Below are positions 1 through 19,700 of a stretch of 64,000 nt of DNA, one piece after another. The DNA lies in assembly GCA_013399855.1 (NCBI GenBank), contig VXAY01002362.1:603799-667798 (forward strand), in the 5' to 3' direction. This DNA comes from Oxyruncus cristatus (taxonomy: Eukaryota; Chordata; Aves; Passeriformes; Cotingidae). Numbering within the stretch: the first letter of the stretch is position 1; each line of letters starts with the position of its first letter. Position numbers and translations under genes: made by a program. The notes under the pieces were generated by a model. It saw only the letters and a program-made list of their open reading frames with translations. It did not search any database and had not been told where the DNA came from.

Positions 1-2159
1 AACTTTTTCTTAACAGAAACTAGGTCTTACTCTCTTTACAGCTTTGTGCCAAGATTCTCAATCAGATCCATCAGTGCCTTTGTGATTTTTTTGTTTGGTT
101 TGGTTTGGTTTTTTGTGTTTTTTTTTGTTCTTTGTTGAAAGGGTTTTGTTGACCCCACAGCCACGGTACTGATCTCTGTAATCCTGAGTTTCCTTAAACA
201 ACCTTGCATTAATCTGCAGATAATTAACATCTCTCATCACACCACTAACCCTCAAAACTGCAGCTGAACCATCCCTCCCTCACCTACCTCTCGATCTTCT
301 TTTTACTTACTAGTTATCTCAGAGGTTATTCCACTCTTTGTTATGCTGGCTTAGTCTTCTTTCTTTTACATCCAGGAGTTACAGTGATCTTTAAGTAGAT
401 GTTTCAGTGTAATTACATGTGAAAACCATGCTACTTTTAGCTAAAAATGAGTTTGCAAAAGTATAAATGACTTCTTGAATACCATCCCAATAAGCCAAAC
501 TTAAGCCAACATGAAAAAATTATGCATTCTTTCTGCACCGTTAACACAGGACTAACAAGTAGGACATTTGGAGTATATCTGGTACTGTTTATAAGTCAGG
601 AGGCTGCATAGTAAGGATGGTCATAACTCATGTAACTGCAGGGTTTTGTTGCAGTCCCCTCCATCCCATCCTGTTTCATCCATCCATCCTCCCCCTGTAG
701 TTAAATATATGATGGTTGGGGTCAAAGAAAAGAGCACAGCAGTGCCCATGCTCCTCTTTCTGCAAAGAGCAAGGACTATATTACCCAGACTTTTGCTTAT
801 TACTGGATGCAGTATGTCTTGGTAATTTTTGATACATGTAAGCATTTATAAAAGATTAATTTGGCCATGCCTTTATAGATTAAGCATGTTCTGAAGCAGC
901 ATGTGATTAATTGGTATCCTATTTTCCAATTATTTTCCACTTTTATATGGAAGTTTTAGCCTTTTGCTTTTTCTACTGGTTTGCAATTCATATAAAATCA
1001 CATGTTTGAAAAATACAGTTTAAATACTCACAGGAAAAAATCCACCTACATGCTACTGTTTCCCATAATACAGTATGGCAGCTTTATGCGTGATTACACT
1101 GCACTGGACCAAATCACTAGAAGAGTTGAGGATATGTCATTTACTTTTTCAGCATTTTTAGGGTAGTTCCAAGTATGTCCAAGAACTACCGATGACAGAG
1201 AATATGAAATTTTTGCTGTTTATCTGTTATCCCTAGACAGCTTTGAAAAACTGTATTGTGAAATGAGTTTAATTTCATTCCACTCTGTAAACTCTTGCAG
1301 GATAATGTTTGCTGCATGTTTTTCTTTGTGCTGTATGGCCTTACATGTTCATCAGTGGGGACATAATGTGGATTAAAAAGGGCTGGCTTCAAATAAGATC
1401 ATGTGCTTCTGCAGTAACTGTTTGGCGTGTTTCAAGCACTGAGCACCCAAGTCTCTTTGGAGCAATGGCTTCTGAAGGCTTTCTGAAGCAAATAATCCTA
1501 TTACCAAGTTAATTTGAGTGCTCGGGCTAGTTATAGCCCATGTTAGAAGGACAGGAGGGGCATTGCTTTATAACCAAGAAATGCACTAGTGTCTTTACAG
1601 AGGATGCCATTCAGGTTACCTCCAGTGCTGTCTTTATGTGCAGTGGAAATAGGTCTTGTAGCTGGCAACCAAGACTTGGAGGCAGAGAGGGTACGGAATC
1701 CTTTGGAGTCTTGAAGTGGTGAGAGAACCCATACTGCCTTGTGGTGCCAGATTTGGAACAGCAGGTGCTGAGAAGCAGCTGGCACTGGCCACGCTGCTCT
1801 CTGTGGTGGCAGACCTTCTGCAGTGCTGCTGTCTGGAATGTCCAGGACTGTGGAGGCTGCCCAGCACAGGTTGTTTATGTCTGAGTTGCCCTTGGAAGTA
1901 GCAGAGAAATTTTAGGGGATACAGTGCTCTATTTCTCTACTTTTCAGCTCATTCAGCATTTGTTCACATCTCATCCAAGCTGGGAAAGGAAGTATGAGAG
2001 TGCTAAAGGCAGGGTGGACATGCCACCCTAACTCTGCTCACCTGACAGTGCATCCTCATGGCTGCGGGGCATGCAGGGATCAGAGCTGCAGGGAGCACAG
2101 GCACCCAGGGACCAGACATCCCACTATGGGCCCTGCTGGTGATGCAGTACTAAGGTGTT
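1..2159. other. Non-coding flank upstream of ROPN1L
   Basis: I see no gene here. All open frames are short (80 codons or fewer) and none resembles a known protein. Positions about 86-133 are a T-rich, GGTTT-like low-complexity tract. The rest is ordinary AT-rich intergenic sequence. In human the gene upstream of ROPN1L is MARCHF6, but no exon of it was recognised. Confidence 0.6.
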
Positions 2160-2775
2160 CACAGAATCAATTAGGTTGGAAAAGGCCTCTGATATTGAGT
2201 CCAACCTATGACTGAACACTATCCTGCCAACTAGACCATGGCACTAAGTGCCACGTCCAGTCTTTCCTTAAATGCCTCCAGGGACAGTGACTCCACCACC
2301 TCCCTGGGCAGCCCATTCCAACATCTAATCACCATTTCTGTGAAGGAATTCCTCCTAATGTCCAACGTGAACCTCCCTGTCACAGCTTTAACACCATGTT
2401 TTCATCCTGTCACTGGTTGCCCCCACCTGGCTACAGTGTCCTTTCAGCTAGCTTTAGAGAGCAATAATGGCACCCCAGGGCCAAAAACCCCAGCTCCCTC
2501 AACATTCCTGCTAGGACATGCACTCCAACCCTTCACCAGGTTCACTCCCCTTCTCCAGACTTACTCTTGAATTGAGGGCCCAGAACTGAACACGGTATTC
2601 AAGGTGTGGCCTAACTAGTGCTAAATAGAGGGGAAGAATTTCTTCCCCGGTTCTGCTGGCCACACTATTTCTGATACAGACCAAGACGCCACTGGCCTTT
2701 TTGGCCACCTGCAAATTTGCCAATGGTAGACTCAATCCTCTCACCCATGTTTCGTGTCTTTTCACAAGTTTGAAC
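2160..2775 (-). mobile_element. CR1 retrotransposon, 3' fragment
   Basis: The plus strand opens with the reverse complement of the CR1 3' end (CACAGAATCAATTAGGTTGG), so the element reads right to left. Further in, the minus strand encodes the C-terminal part of the CR1 reverse transcriptase, recognisable by the words [18 protein letters not shown] and VQFWA at about 2570-2660. The copy is 5'-truncated, as most CR1 copies are, and stops close to the GC-rich island. It has lesions and is not an intact gene. Confidence 0.88.
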
Positions 2776-2789
2776 AAAGCAGGGGCTGC

Positions 2790-3075
2790 TCTAGCACTTT
2801 AAACCACGGAGGCACCACCCCTCTCTCCCCGCCCGGCCCCCGCCTTCCCCANNNNNNNNNNNNNNNNNNNNNNNNNNNNNNNNNNNNNNNNNNNNNNNNC
2901 CGGGACGGTTCGGCCGGGGCGGCATCGCCGCGGCGGTGCCCGGGTGCGGGGTTGGACTCCCGGCGCCCTCCGAAGGCCTCCCCCGGCGCTCCCTCCCCAC
3001 AGCTCGGGGCGGGGGCGGCGGCGGGCTCCAGTGGCGCGGGCAGGCCGGCCTGCCTGCGGATACACGCGGGGTTGG
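2790..3075. promoter_or_regulatory. CpG island, probable ROPN1L promoter / exon 1
   Basis: A compact, very GC-rich and CpG-rich stretch (runs such as CGCCGCGGCGG and GGGGCGGGGGCGGCGG) lies about 1.8 kb upstream of the first ROPN1L coding exon and is interrupted by an assembly gap. The first coding exon begins with an acceptor followed by only 27 bases of 5' UTR, so at least one non-coding exon must lie upstream, and this island is the best place for it. The exact start site and donor cannot be read. The orientation is inferred from the neighbour. Confidence 0.5.
2852..2899. other. Assembly gap (48 N)
   Basis: A run of 48 N inside GC-rich sequence. This is typical of CpG islands that sequence poorly; the true length is unknown. 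Part of the ROPN1L promoter or first exon may be lost here. Confidence 0.99.
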
Positions 3076-3234
3076 TTTTGGCTGCGTGGAAGGGAAAAAG
3101 ATTAGAAAATAAGAGCTAATAGGAGATGAAGAGATGAGCTGAGCTGAGCTTTGTGTTTAGCGAGAGTAACCCCCTGCCATACACCGGTGGTGAAAGGGGT
3201 GCAGAGGCTGCATGATCTGGCTACGTGTGTACGG

Positions 3235-3468
3235 GCAGCAAGTTCCCTCTCGACACCAAGAAACCCTTTTTCACTGTAAGGATGACCGAGCACTGGCATA
3301 GGTTGCCCAGGGAGGTGTGGAGTCTCCATCCTTAAAGAAGTTCAAAACCTGCCTGGACGCGGGTTTTGGCAGCCTGTTCGTAGGTGGCCCAAGTTGAGCA
3401 GGGGGTCAGACCAGATAACCTCTGAGAGGTCCCTGCCAACCTCAACCCTTCTGTGAGACTCTATGATT
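3235..3468 (+). mobile_element. CR1 3'-end fragment
   Basis: The stretch reads like the 3' end of CR1 in forward orientation: a TTGCCCAGGGAGGTGTGGAG block, then AAAACCTGCCTGGACGCG, then CCCTGCCAACCTCAACCCTTCTGTGA and a terminal ATTCTATGA-like repeat (ACTCTATGAT). It lies between the CpG island and the first ROPN1L coding exon, opposite in orientation to the CR1 at 2160-2775. Confidence 0.85.
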
Positions 3469-4668
3469 AATGGTTTACTGTAGAAAAGCAGCTCTTGCAC
3501 TGCCTTTTTTTTTTCTGATTTTGTTTTTACTCTTTTATTTGACCTTTTCCCAAGGGGACATATACACACACTTGTATTCCTTCCTCTAGTTTTTTCTGTT
3601 TTCCTGAAATCCTCAATTTTTTGTGTTCAGCTTTAATTCCTTGGCTAGAGCTGTGTTTTTGAATCATTACTGAACGTGTGTGACCAATACGGTAATTAAA
3701 TGCACTCTCTGAAGTCTGTCCCTGATGCAAATTTTCTGTGTTGGAGTGGTGAACATGCTGTACTCTGTCTGCATTTCTCCAGAAATAAAGTTTTAAGTAT
3801 GGTTTGATCCTCAAAAGAGCCTTGGGTCACAGCAGTCCCATTCCTCCATCACTAACTTTTAATTTCTTTTTCTAGTGCAGGAAAATTCACATGATAGGGA
3901 GAGAAAACCACATGCCAGGTAGTCTTATTTTTATGTTAAAAATTAAAATAATGTAAAGGGATAAAGGATGCTATTATATTGATTCCTTTCTTGATGCTGT
4001 TGTTTTCACCACTCTTCTGCTCGGCAAATAACCAATGTGTTTTCAGTTCTTGTTGCCAAATCAACTTAAATAGGGTATAGTTTGTCCTTGAAATGATAAG
4101 GAAAGTACTCAGATTTCCCACCAAATGTGCCACATTTCAATGGGAGAAGTACCATACAATAACCTCTTTCCCTTCTTTTGAATCCTGGGTGACAGAATTC
4201 CTTGCAACAAATGAGTTACATCCTGAATGAGGCAAACATACCTGTAGAACTGAGCAAAGTGCAGTGCATGGTTGCAGCACATGCAAATGTTCTGTTGATC
4301 GCTGTAGGTTTTTTTTGTGAAGTCTGCCAGGAGCACAGATTAGTAACTTTTTGCTACAACATTTTGGGAATACGTAAACACGGTAGAAACTTGGTCATCT
4401 GCATACTCTGGCTTCTGTACAAAAATGACAAGGTTTTCCTCGGTGTGCAGTAGTGAGTTGTCAGCGTAGGTAGCTTTCACACTGGCGTGTGTGGTGTGAC
4501 TTGTCTGCACAGCCTGTTTTACAAATTTGCGTTGTGGTAGGTTTGAGGAGAAAAATCCGTTTAAAATGGATTACCTAAAGATAACTGTTAAAGTAGTGGT
4601 TCTCCTCATCCAGAGCTGTGGTTGGTGGCCAAGTTCCAGTGTTTTACTTGGTGTTGTCACCAAATTGA

Positions 4669-11870
<7,202 letters not shown>

Positions 11871-11915
11871 TCAACTCTACTCTTCAGCATGAGGTGAGAG
11901 GGGAAAAAAACCCGG

Positions 11916-11921
11916 AATAAA
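11916..11921 (+). terminator. ROPN1L: ROPN1L poly(A) signal
   Basis: AATAAA (in GGAATAAATAAG) lies 46 bases after the ROPN1L stop codon and predicts a very short 3' UTR of about 65 bases. This is inferred from position; the cleavage site cannot be read. Confidence 0.6.
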
Positions 11922-13500
11922 TAAGTTCAAGAAAATAATTTGTGTTCAAAGTACCATAATTTGCACATTCCAGTACAACACTGTCCTCTTCTCTGGCATT
12001 TCCTTTTCTTTGTCCCACTGTTGACATGGCCCCTCAGGGGAGGTTAATTGAATACATGGTTATACTATTCTCCTGCCTCTCAAACACTGATGCTTACACC
12101 TAGGGACCATCCCTTCACTTACCTGCTTCTACTGAGCAAAAGTTATTTTGTTATGGATCTTCCTACTGATACTTTGTGATTGTAAGAAAAGAAGTAAAAC
12201 ACTAAATTTAGAGAAGACTGGACAGCTATAATTGGAGTGTTTCTCATTAGGCTTCTGATAGCACTGACTTTGACTCTTACACAAATACAGCTGGTCTTTC
12301 GACTACCTTGTTTGCCTGAACAGCCTTTATTTAAATAAATACCAAGCCCTACTGAAAGAGAACTTAATGAGAACCCCGTGGCTGAGCTGCTAAACAAAAC
12401 CACCTCAAGATCTGCAGTGGTTCCATATTGTTTTCCCTTTAATTAGGGCTCTTTCAGAACTTAGATATCTTTTTTCATTCTTAGATGAACTTGTCTAATT
12501 AGGAATGTGTTTTAAAATATGTCCTGTTTTCTGACATGAAAACTTACTGCATTTGTCATGGAGGCAAGGAATGCCTGACACAGGGTTGTTTAGTTTTGAA
12601 TTGAACTGCTTTGTATAGAAGCCTAAATCCATCAGAACTAGACCGTATATTTAGTGACAGATAATTAAACTTAATTGCAGAAATACCTGAGGTATGAAAC
12701 AGGATACTACTGGGTACAATAAAACTGGAGAGACTCCCTTTGATTGAGAGGGCCAAAACCAGGAGCACATGGACTGCCCTCTCCTAGCACCTTGATCAAA
12801 CAGAAAAAATATTGTAGGAAAGATAGACCTGCAGGCTTGTTCTTTTATAGGTTCTTACTTCCTTCAGGCAAGAAGCTTGGCTAATGGTGACTGACCTTTC
12901 TGAAATAGAGTGTGTGAGGAATTAACAGAACTGCACACCCTTAATATGTATGTTAATACATGTATGCATGGCTTAAGTCTATCAACTTCTGTCACTACCA
13001 TTTGTAGAGTCCACAGGATGGGAACACCTCCTACTTATTGCTGGAAGGAAATGGGTATGCTCCTGGTGTTTGAATATGGTACTCAGCAATATTTCCAGTG
13101 TCCTTGGTGCCTCCCCAGTAGTTTCTGTGGAGAGCTGTATTCTTATCATCTTTGCCAGATGACATTGATCCAGAATTTCTTTGAGTATGAGCTTGGGAAC
13201 AGTAACTTTCATCTTATTGTCTACCACTGGCTGCAGTTGAAGATGTTTTAGCCTGTTGAAGAAGTCTAAAATGTGCCCTCTGGTACATGCTGTACTTAGG
13301 CATAAGTGCTTTCTGCCTGGAACAGTGTTCCCAGAGGTGACAGTCTTAGGTAGGAGGGGAGCTCTCTTCATCCTTTTCTGTTTGTATCTGATCCTGGACT
13401 CCAGGGATTAGCTCTGTTCTGTATCCGCTATGGGCCAGGAAGGCCAATTAGTATAGCCTCTTATAGATTTTGTTTTTCAGCCTTGTCAGATTAAACTCAA
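11922..13500. other. Convergent intergenic spacer ROPN1L-SNRNP48
   Basis: About 1.6 kb separates the two convergent poly(A) signals. No repeat, RNA gene or conserved frame was recognised. Open frames here (for example 12982-13371 minus and 12910-13251 plus) lack motifs. Confidence 0.6.
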
Positions 13501-13521
13501 ATACATGAAAAGTCAATATAA

Positions 13522-13527
13522 TTTATT
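13522..13527 (-). terminator. SNRNP48: SNRNP48 poly(A) signal
   Basis: AATAAA on the minus strand, 217 bases downstream of the SNRNP48 stop, predicts a short 3' UTR of about 235 bases. No closer AATAAA was seen on that strand. Confidence 0.6.
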
Positions 13528-13743
13528 AAAAGATACGTGAATGTTACAGATTTACACATTTTCTGCTATATACTGCTTCCATTCTGGCAAACCTTAACAC
13601 TTTTTTGTCTCAAAGCACAGCTACGATGGAATACCAGTATCATGTGCACAGCGTTACTGTCCTCAGCACAACAGCAGTAGCAACAGTTCTTGTGCAAGTA
13701 ATTTTTTGAACAGCTGACAAACAAAATAATCAGGTTCTTGTTT

Positions 13744-13783
13744 CTACTTTCTTCTTTTATGCCTGTGATACTTGTCTTCATCC
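13744..13783 (-). CDS. SNRNP48: SNRNP48 terminal coding exon
   Basis: The acceptor GTTTTGTTTCAG is followed by 40 coding bases, encoding DEDKYHRHKRRK and TAG at 13746-13744. This corresponds to the human C-terminus DGERHHSHKRRK and closes the frame opened by exon 8. Confidence 0.9.
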
Positions 13784-16700
13784 CTGAAACAAAACCACAA
13801 ACATTGTGTAGGCTGTTAGGCTCAGAGTCAGACTCTGAAGAGAAAAAAACCCAACTTGTAAAATGGGAAGTTCTCATTAAATGTAGTCATGTCCTCTGCT
13901 AATGAAAGAAAGCAAGCTACTTTAAGACAGTTTATTTCCCATGTTGCTTTAATCAGAGCCTTAGCTGTGAATGAGAGACATACTCATCCACAGCTAATGG
14001 ACATACATGTTCACTTAACCATGTTGATGAAGGAGTAAAATAGTTTGTGACAGTACTGTATTAGTCCTGCAACATGCTGTTGGAAGTGCCACCTTTCAGA
14101 TGTGAGAGTAAATTCTGAAGTCTGGATCAGTTTGTGGTCTCCCAGCATGTTTTGTTTAGTGTTAGTAGCCTCATGCACTGACTTTGACATACTGCACTTA
14201 AGGTTAACCTAGCTTGTTTACTGGACTAGATATTCTTGTTCTCTGCACTGAATTGTCACAGACAGTGGTTGTGGCTGCCTGGTTCAGAAGCAGGAGTCAG
14301 CTGTCCCTGCTTTTGCTCACCTCTCTCTTTTTCTCCGAGAGTCTCTGTCTTTGCCTCTTTCACGACTCCTCCTGTGTTTACTTGGACTCCTGCTGGTGTC
14401 TCTCCGGTGTCTCGTGCATTCAGTATCCTTACTGCTTTCCCCAGACTGCCGTGAGTCCACTGAAGCTGACCGCCTGTCCTCCCTTCTGAAAAAAGGTTAT
14501 CAATTTTAGTCAATAACAAAAGTTTCGCTTTTGGTTTCAGTATCAGTTTTGTAATATAATGACCTACTAACAATGTAAGACAGAGAACAGATCTTTTATT
14601 AAGCCTCTCTCTCTCCCTTGGAAATACCATACCTCCCAAAAGCCCAAAGTCTATGCTTTTATATGTCCACATCTCAGCACAAGATTTAATTTAGGTATTT
14701 TCTTACAAACACTGCCCCTCAGTCTTAACACTTCTGCTTATGAAACGAGGCAGTAGAAGGGGTTCGCTCTGTTTTGCTTTAAATCCTGAACTATTCAAGC
14801 AGCTGCTTAAGCTGCTACTTACAGCTGGAGAACCCAGCAGGCCCAATCTCAGAGAGTCACAGAATCAGTAGTGTTGGAAGGGGCCTCTGGAGATCATCCA
14901 GTCCAACTGCCCTGCCAAGCCAGGGTCAGCTAGAGCAAGTTACTCAGGAACATGTCCAGGTGGGTTTTGAGTGTCTCTAGAGAGGGAGACTTCATAACTT
15001 CCCTGGGCAGCCTGTTCCAGTGCTCTGGCCACCCACTAACCAACATTTTAATGCTGGAAACATTAGTGTCACCTTTTAGTTTGTTTCAAAAACATTCTCA
15101 TCTCAAAGATCTGCTGAAGAAGCACAAACAAATACGCTATCACTAGGCCATAATTTAATTTTTATTTCAGTGACAAATGTCTGAAAGAGTGTGCAGTGTT
15201 GCCTGACACAGGAAGAAGTATGTATAGATAAAACACTCTCAGTTAGCACAGCAGCATTCACAGTGATAAGAACTGTAAAGGCTTCCCATATTTAGTCCGT
15301 TATGGAAACCTTTACTCTGAGGTATAATGTATCTACCATAGCACTTCCTGTCATGTGGTAGCGAAGGAGAAGAAATTGTTTACTTTTATTTCCAAGTGTC
15401 CTTCTGTACCCAGCTACTACATATATACACACTTGGATACAGAGGGAGCATTATCCATTTCCCAGTTCCACCAGAAGCTAACTGTTCACCTGAATCACTT
15501 GCAACTTACCTACTTACCCCTGGAAGAAAAATACTTACTAATTTTTTCCCACCCTTCCTGCAGGCAGAGCTTCTCAAGCAAGAATTAGTATAAAACAAAC
15601 TGTGTGTGTCCCAGACAAGACTGGTATGTGCTATTAGAAGGTGATAAAATTACAGGCTTCAGTCTGCTGACATGCCCGAAGAATTTGTCAGCTGTGGCAT
15701 ACCTTCCTGAAGATTTTGACTTCCCTCCTTCACATATCTCTGCATTATCCAACCTGTTCTCCTCCTGCCACTGATTGCTGAGTTCTTCCATGTGCACACC
15801 AATTACATCCCGAATCACCTGGAGATTAAGATACATTAAAAATGAACATGTCATGGTAGTGGCCTCAACTAGCAACTAGACAGAAAGTGAACATCTCAAA
15901 AAAAACCACAAAACACCCAAAAATCTTCCCCAAACCCTATACGTCAGATGTCTGAATGGAAAGTCTTATTTGCAGAAAGATGTTTCTGTATAAATTTAAA
16001 TAGCACCATTTTATAATAGTCAACTATATCTGGCTGGCATTTTCACATTCAAAACTTGGCAGTTAGGAATGCTGCTGTTATTTGTAGCTCACTGCACCAA
16101 ACCAAAATCCAAAAATATTCCTCCATAATTTGCAACAATAATAAAGCAGGGTACAAGAAGTGGAGAGAGACACATATTCTTTGTCTTTTAAAAGAGTATA
16201 TAATTGCTTATGCTGATATATAATAAGCACTTTTATACAAAAAAGCCTTTATTTTCAGATCTCACCTCAGTGTAAGACTTCTTTGTTATATGAACATTCT
16301 TAGCCCTGTATGACTGCCGCCGCCTTTTGTAATCTCGCATTTCAGCCAGAATTTCAAGATGGGACTTTGGACCTTTCTGACTATCATCTAGCAAGAAATT
16401 GGAAGTAAAACAAATGGCCATTAGCAGGACATTAGCAGGTCTGACACTTTCGGGAACATAAAATATATTGTATTCTAGCATTTAGTAACTATTGTGAATT
16501 TCGCACAAGCTTCCTTTCCAGCCTTCATGCTAGCTGTTTACATCACTAAAAATCCACCAAGCAAACACTCTTATGTGATTTCAGTCTCCTAACCGTGATC
16601 TAAACCAATATATGGCTTTCAATTTGGTCAAACACCTACTAAATAAGGGTCATGTTTTCCAACCCAGTATTACAATAAAAGCTGAAGACTGCAAAAGCCA

Positions 16701-19700
16701 GATTCTGAAAAACATTTACCTTTGTAGAGGTCAAGCACTATCTCCTACCTCCCAGGCACAGCAAGGCCCACAAGGTGACACAGATGCTTATGCTGCATAG
16801 GTAGTTACAAACTGGCATGACTCAACAGGGATGAGAGGCCTCGATCCAGTACACCCATTTGCATACTGCTCAAGAGCTCCACTTGGATGACTGCCAACCT
16901 TTCCCATTCTTTTAAGTGATCTTAAATCTCATCATCTCTTATAGCAAATACTGTTCTGAGCTGCAGAGTAAGTTGGCAAGATTAAACAACCCAAAGTCAG
17001 CTGCAGCAAGGACAGAAGTTCCATCCACCGAGAGACACATGTGTGCCAAGAGCAGAGCAATGAGGCTTTCCCAGAAGGAAAATACCATAAAAGACACCAA
17101 ACGAGTGTTTTCTGATGCCAGGTCTTTGCTGTGGCTTTTAAGAACAGTATGCTTTCCACAAGAAAAACAGCACAGCCAATTTTGTTTGGCTTTCAACAAA
17201 ACTCATCTAGCTAGACAAACTAAAAGTCATAAATTCAACAACAGATTGTTCTTCAAACCTTGGGTGATTTTCGCTGCTAAATCCACAAAGAGATCACTAT
17301 CATTTTCCATTATTTGGGATCTAGACCTCTGTTTCTTTGTTTCCTCAACAACATAATCATAAAGAGCAAGGCGATCAGCTTGAGTGAGGTCACAGGTGAA
17401 CCGCTTGTGATTTTGAGGAACTTCTACAGGCAGCAATGAGTAGGAACCTGGAGGTTGAACAGAGAGCTGTTATTAGTAAAACAGCATAATTATACAGGAA
17501 AACACTGAGAAGCTCAACAAACAATGCCACAATCACCCATGCTGTTTTAATCCTTCCCCTATGTATCCATAAGAAATTTCAACTTATTTTGAAAGGATAA
17601 AAAATTGCTTGAAGGAAAAAGAAAGGCCCAAATCCCTCTCAAGGCCCACACAGGCTGTATAAGCTCTCTTGACTGCTTACACACATACAGGTTTTCAAAT
17701 GCCTTGAAGGAATCATAGTAGATCAGATCAAAATTGTTCCATCAATTCCATCAATCCCTGTATTGTTCCATCAATTTCAGCTCTTGCCTTACAAGCTAAA
17801 GCAAGAGAGGCTGCAGCTCTAACTTGTGGGCTTATTTTACTCCTAAAGTGTGTAAAGTACTAGCTGCAAAATACCTGTTCTGACAGCAAGGATGAAAGGT
17901 TCTAGGAGACTAGATAACTGACCACTGTGCAAATCAGCCTCATTCACACTGTCACCTTCTCTGCAGAGCTTTTATAATAGACTGCCACAGGGATTTATAG
18001 CTAAAAGGGCAACGAAGGCACTTTCCAAGTACTCTAGATTGGTTCAGATAACTAACATTAAAGTTATGGAAACAAACATACTGCCTGCACACTCCTCTTT
18101 CCCTGAATGATCAGCCCAGTACTCACTTCTCCTATTCCCCAGTTAAAACACATATCCCTCCAAACAAATAAATCCATTTTCAATCTGTTGCAACAGCAGC
18201 AAAGTGACTTCCCTAAAGATACAGGATGCAATATTCTAGGATATTACCTGCAAAAAACCATTTTATTCAAAAACATTCAAATTTCCAGCAACACTGACCT
18301 GACCTCCATAATCCTGCTCCCCACAACACAACTTGTTTCCTGCAAGGCACAATACCATACCTCCAGGCAGACAGAAGAGCCAACACATAAGATGGGATGT
18401 TTGCAGGAACCTTTACAACAGCAAAGCTAGTGTTTCTCTATATTATTCAGGTCTTAAAGGAAGCTGAACAATCTTTCACATCCTACTTTCACTAAAGACA
18501 CCAAAGAAAAGGAGCCACAATAACTCTACGAACAAACCTAAAATACACGATTTCATCATTACTACACGTGGAGCCTAAACCAGAACTGTTCTAATATGAA
18601 AAAATGGATTTAAACACAAAAAACTAGAATTCTGTTCTTAAAACGCACTGTTCTTACAGCGTCACCAAAGTCCATAAAAATGCCCCAATAGTTAGTTACG
18701 TGCTTGTGATTTTACAAGAATTTCATGACTTTTGATTAGGACCGGTTTTTCTGTTCTACAATGTAGCTATACTAATATTCTAATTAGGGTTAGAATTTAA
18801 AAAAAACACAACAAAACAAAGAAAGAAAATTACTTTCTTTGACCCAGTTAGTCAAAAGGAAATTCATAACAAAAAATTATTTTGTTTTCCTTGCCAAAGA
18901 CTTTAAATTTAACAAACAATTCCAAGTCAGGAATCTTATAGTGCATCAAGATGCCACAATGAAAACCAACCCAATACAGTTTTAGTGCTACCCTTGGAGA
19001 AGGGCAAGCTTGCAGGGAAAACTGGACAGCGAACACTGGCATCTAGTGGCTCACCGGTGTATCTTTGCAATGAACCACTTCATACAGGGCCTATCTGTTC
19101 TCTAGTTGGATGCGCTTGTGTCAAATTAATGAGCTACCATTTCCCTCCAAAGGAAATGCACTTGGCATGCTCCAAACACGGTGCCCATCCCATGAAAGCT
19201 CCTTCCCAGGCAACTGTCCATTAAGCCTCCATTTGCTATGCCAGAGAAATGAAGACAAGATGAAAGACTATGCCCGAGCAAGCGCTGCTGTATTTCACTG
19301 TCCGGAAAGCTGAACAAATCCACTTTTCCTTTTGCACATATATGCATAACAAACTAAAGTCTACAGAGAGTAAATGCTGTATCTTTCAGATGTTGCAGTA
19401 ATTTCTCAACCATACACTGCAGCTCTGCAGTTTCTGTAGGCAGCCTTACGTCTCTACTTTGTCTTGGTCTGAACTCCTGAAGACTCTCTCAGTCCTAAAC
19501 TGGTCCCCAGGCTGGTCACAAAACCCACCAAAAAATAAAACATAATGGAACTAATGAGCTTGGAGAGGTGAAAAAGGACAACATCACATTTGTAGATGTG
19601 TCAGCATAGTTCACACTCTTGAAACAATCCAACATAGTAATACGCATGTTGTTTGCTTTTTGACCTGAGGAGCAGACAGACCTGTGGATGAGCCCACACG

